A stretch of 64,000 nt of DNA, taken from positions 109,649-173,648 of the forward strand of contig JAUNBG010000002.1 of the NCBI GenBank assembly GCA_030527205.1, written 5' to 3'. The position numbers and the translations under genes were made by a program. Origin of the DNA: Planctomycetia bacterium. Lineage in GTDB: Bacteria; Planctomycetota; Planctomycetia; Pirellulales; Thermoguttaceae. Within the stretch, counting starts at the first letter, position 1, and the number at the start of each line of letters is the position of its first letter. Positions 61,073 through 64,000 of the stretch are shown here, in pieces. Below the pieces are notes generated by a model. The model was given only the letters and a program-made list of their open reading frames with translations. It had not been told where the DNA came from and searched no databases.

Positions 61073-62022
61073 AACATTTTCCCTTTTTTATAATAAATTA
61101 ACCAATAACAAATCAAACGATAAACCAATTTAATAACAATATTCCATTTAATTTTCAATTCTGTTGAAAAGCCCGGTTCGTTGAGGTTACAAACGCGGCA
61201 ACAACGGACGGATTGGAAAAAACAAAGTCAGTCCAATTTCGATAATAAAATAATGCAAAGAGTTAATGTCTCGATTATTTTATTTTTCTGAGACGCTGCG
61301 AAGAAAAAAGCGTTTAATAAGATCGAATATTTTTTGAATGAATCAAAATTGATTTATATCCTTGATTTCATCTTTCTTTTTTCTCTGCGTCTTTTGAGGT
61401 CATTCCCAATTTTCGGAGTTAAGTTTTTTGCCTGTCTCGCCGAAAAATCATAGGGAAAGGCCTTTCATTTGTTTCGATGGAAACAACCTGTCCAGGGGAC
61501 GGCAAGCGTTCTCGTTCGTTCAGAAATTAACCGGAAAACGGTCGCCTTCGCCCGCTCCGAAGCCTTAATTGTTAGTTCGTCGAAAAGTTTCGTTTTTTAT
61601 AAATAAAAAATCTGGCAACAAAAATCGTTCATTGTTGCAAGCGAATTATTGAAAGCGAGCGCTGTTGCCTATGTTTTAATTCTATATCATCTAATTTTAT
61701 CAAATGTTCTATTCTTTTTCCATATTTTTTCATAAAATTTTTATTCAAGCCAAAAATTGCCGCTTTGATTCTGGACTTTTAACTCTTTTTTGGCTATTAT
61801 ATTAACGGGAGAGAAAAAAAGCGTTCGCCTTTGACTCAAACCTGTTGAGAATCCTTGATTATTGGGTCCGCATATTTGACAACGCAGAACTGATTACAAA
61901 AGGGCGAAGTCTGTTATTATAACGGCTTTCAGTATAAACTGAATCGCTTCAAAAATGACATTTTTGCCGAACAACATCATTTTAAAGTTTGAAATAATAC
62001 AGCAAAACAAGGCCGTATACAA
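61073..62022. other. Long divergent gap with two family C copies
   Basis: 950 bases without a gene. C12 (about 61151-61245, CTGTTGAAAAGCCCGG ... CGGCAACAACGGACGG) and C13 (61831-61936, TTGACTCAAACC to GGCTTTCAGTATA). Between them GC-poor sequence with a GC-richer part near 61490-61570 that I cannot assign. Confidence 0.55.
61831..61936. repeat. Family C dispersed repeat (copy C13)
   Basis: Both ends visible: TTGACTCAAACCTGTTGAGA at the left and GGCTTTCAGTATA at the right; inner GATTACAAAAGGGCGAAGTC as in C8. Confidence 0.65.
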
Positions 62023-64000
62023 ATGTCGAAATTTTTAGCCGTCGATTGGGACAGCGTTGAGATTCGTTTTGTTCTTGGAAGCATTAACAAAGAAACTCTC
62101 TTCATACTCAAAGCAGGATCAACTTCGTTCAATGAAGAGATCAACCGCTCTGTTTCAAATATTGAAACCGATGACGAAGCGAACTCTCTCATTCAAGCCA
62201 ATTCTATTCAAAATGCAGACAACGAAGAGCTGAAGTCATCTTCGTCGCTTGTTGACTTAAATGAATTATTATTGAAAGAATTAAATCAAGCGAACAATTC
62301 CATCAAAATCCTTGACGATCAAAAAAGCAATGCAGAAATCGTTCAAGATGAATCAAACTCTGAAATTGTTAAAAACGAGGAACTTTCTGAAGAAATAATC
62401 AATGACGAATTGAATATTGAATCAACAAATGATTCAAATGAGGAATCCAAAGTTGAATCGGATTCCAAACCTTTGCCCAAAACAGAACCAGGCATCCTTT
62501 TAAAAAAATTATTAAAAGAGCATCGAGTTGGTTCTGCTGACCTTTTGGCTTGTATTGGCCGAAGCAATATTGACGTTTTATTTATGAATTTGCCCAATGC
62601 TTCGGAAACCGAAATTCCTGAAATGATCAAAAATCAGGTTCTTCGCGACTCGACAACTTTTGTTGACGGGCATCCGTTAGATTTCGTTCTTTTGGGAAAA
62701 GCTTCTCAAGAAATGCAACAACGGTTTATGACCGTTTCAATGAGTCGCATTGAGTTAAAAAATATTCGTCATCAATTTTCAATTGCGTCTCGAAAACCAA
62801 AAAAAATCGAATGCCGCGAAACTGCAATTTCTGAATTCTTGATTTCACAAAAATTAAAATGGACTCATGAAGACGAAAATAATTTCGATAATCTATTTCG
62901 AAATGTCCTTCAGGAAAATGATTCGGATGAACTAAAAAAAGAGAGATTTAACCTTTATTTGGATTCTGAATCAGATCATCGCGCTATTTTATTGATTCAA
63001 GAATTGAATAACGAAGTCAACTTTGTTATTTATGACGAAAAACCAATCTCTTTTCGTTCGTTTAAGATTCAAACTGGACTTTCCATTGAAGATCATACGG
63101 AAAAACTCTTTCAGGAAATTATTCGAACTATTGCGATTGGCGTTGACGATTCCATGAATCGGGTTATTGATCGCGTTTTTCTGTTTGGCTTGGAAAAAGA
63201 GCAAATCGACTTAAGAAACAAACTTCAAAAACAGGGAATTTATCTAAAAGTTGTCAATCCGTTTGAACTTCCTGGCATTGTTTCCCGAATAGAAACGCCC
63301 AAAAACCCTGGCCGTTTTGCTGCTCTTATCGGAGCCATTTTAGCGGAACGTCCTAAAAATAAACCGTTAATTGACTTTCTTCATCCGCACGAAAAACCTA
63401 AACCGCCCAACTATATCCTTTATTCGGCTTCGCTTATTCTTTTAACTTTTATTTTGTTCATCTTTGGCTTTTTTTGGAATAAATCTGAACTGAACAAACA
63501 GGCTCAAGAAATCGCCAAATTGGAAAAAGAACGCGACCAACTTGCTTCAGAAATTCAATTGACAACGCCGTTGGGAACTTATTTTCAAATTTTACAAACA
63601 GCTTATGCCTGGGACAATCAATATGGCGTCATTGTTCTTGATGAACTGCGCGACATAACGATTCGTATTCCGCAAGCTCCCAATTTAGTTGTTAATCAGT
63701 TGAGTTATACAGGAAATTTTAATAATTGGCCTGTTTTCATTATTCAAGCAAAAGTTAGTTCTGTCGCTGTTTATCAGCAGTTTATTCAATCATTGAGCAG
63801 CGACAGAACGCATCGAGTTGTTTCAAACGGAATCCGTCCGAACCCAGGCGGCGGAGGTTTTCCCTATGAATTTACGGCTCACATTTATTGCCAACGCCGA
63901 CCTTTTAATCAATTTTTATTCAAACTGCCGCCCGAATTACAAAAAATATCGAATAATTATCCTGAAAATTATTGGAATCAGCAAAATCCTGTTCTGCCAA
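62023..64000 (+). CDS. PilM/GspL-like assembly protein, 5' part
   Basis: At least 659 codons open to the window edge. N-terminus MSKFLAVDWDSVEIRFVLG is the first strand pair of an actin-like ATPase fold, as in PilM and GspL of type IV pili and type II secretion. A highly acidic Asn/Glu/Ser-rich region (about 35-150) is inserted, then LLKKLLKEHRVGSADLLACIGR, LFMNLPNASETEIPEMIKNQV (like the PilM LPxxExxxMVxxQ region), the second lobe, a transmembrane helix (about 463-486, ILYSASLILLTFILFIFGFF), a coiled coil and a PilN-like periplasmic part. So PilM and PilN may be fused. Truncated at the right. Confidence 0.75.
   Translation, partial: MSKFLAVDWDSVEIRFVLGSINKETLFILKAGSTSFNEEINRSVSNIETDDEANSLIQANSIQNADNEELKSSSSLVDLNELLLKELNQANNSIKILDDQKSNAEIVQDESNSEIVKNEELSEEIINDELNIESTNDSNEESKVESDSKPLPKTEPGILLKKLLKEHRVGSADLLACIGRSNIDVLFMNLPNASETEIPEMIKNQVLRDSTTFVDGHPLDFVLLGKASQEMQQRFMTVSMSRIELKNIRHQFSIASRKPKKIECRETAISEFLISQKLKWTHEDENNFDNLFRNVLQENDSDELKKERFNLYLDSESDHRAILLIQELNNEVNFVIYDEKPISFRSFKIQTGLSIEDHTEKLFQEIIRTIAIGVDDSMNRVIDRVFLFGLEKEQIDLRNKLQKQGIYLKVVNPFELPGIVSRIETPKNPGRFAALIGAILAERPKNKPLIDFLHPHEKPKPPNYILYSASLILLTFILFIFGFFWNKSELNKQAQEIAKLEKERDQLASEIQLTTPLGTYFQILQTAYAWDNQYGVIVLDELRDITIRIPQAPNLVVNQLSYTGNFNNWPVFIIQAKVSSVAVYQQFIQSLSSDRTHRVVSNGIRPNPGGGGFPYEFTAHIYCQRRPFNQFLFKLPPELQKISNNYPENYWNQQNPVLP

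Overview
The window is an AT-rich stretch of a Gram-negative bacterial chromosome, most probably from a planctomycete (Planctomycetota). The pointers are: a TolC-family outer-membrane factor starting with a lipoprotein-like GCTRKKYRESADKDVY segment, a Tat-exported Gfo/Idh/MocA oxidoreductase with a QKP motif, secreted GH2 and GH78 glycosidases, LpxK (a lipid A enzyme), beta-ketoacyl synthase paralogues of the GN-x-GAG type, small zinc-ribbon proteins and DUF4416. The lineage is inferred from gene content and remembered family traits, not from an rRNA gene; the window holds no rRNA and I found no tRNA. Many genes lack a strong Shine-Dalgarno site, and gaps between genes are long and AT-rich.

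Layout. 1-7126 (plus strand): end of Tex, a YchF-type GTPase, a nitroreductase, a tandem pair of YghO-like acetyltransferases, and lpxK. 7404-9235 (minus): a beta-ketoacyl synthase homologue that has lost all three catalytic residues, overlapping dtd. 9912-17728: transketolase, aldo/keto reductase, a tail-anchored zinc-ribbon protein, infA (TTG start) and a GAF protein on the minus strand, and xseA. 17945-23460 (minus): a large secreted GH2 enzyme, a secreted SGNH hydrolase and a zinc-ribbon protein. 24208-27911 (plus): rpsR, then argB, argD and argF, with a dispersed repeat between argB and argD. 28488-31889: an M16 peptidase homologue with a destroyed zinc motif, converging on a three-gene operon of membrane coiled-coil proteins. 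33268-35775 (minus): RarD-type transporter, a LolD-type ABC ATPase behind a strongly palindromic promoter, and a small acidic membrane protein. 36585-43832 (plus): TolC-like protein, then a compact fatty-acid cluster (dehydratase, long acyl carrier protein, second dehydratase, KAS II) and DUF4416. 43971-51305 (minus): YhaN-type ATPase and GH78 alpha-L-rhamnosidase. 51837-59324 (plus): a large envelope protein with an ABC ATPase, a LutC-like protein, a lipoprotein and TatA. 59720-61072 (minus): Tat-exported oxidoreductase. 62023 to the right edge: start of a PilM/GspL-like protein.

The most striking structure is in the spaces between genes. At least three families of short non-coding repeats, about 100-150 bp each, are scattered through the window. 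Family A (7 copies) has about 15-bp inverted ends AGGAAGTTCTAAAAA. Family B (3 copies) begins TTTTGTGAATGTTATAAATAGACG. Family C (ten or more copies, many decayed) has imperfect inverted ends TATACTSAAGCC. A and B share a palindromic core, perfect in one copy (GCGGACG-AAA-CGTCCGC). One A copy sits in what looks like a C end with a 6-bp direct repeat on each side; one A copy is interrupted by B; one A copy separates argB from argD. This looks like a nested community of miniature inverted-repeat elements whose mobilising enzyme is not in the window.

Functionally the window mixes housekeeping (translation, arginine synthesis, pentose phosphate, DNA repair) with envelope biology (lipid A, fatty-acid modification, ABC and efflux systems, Tat export, pilus or secretion assembly) and plant- or mucus-polysaccharide degradation (GH2, GH78, SGNH esterase).
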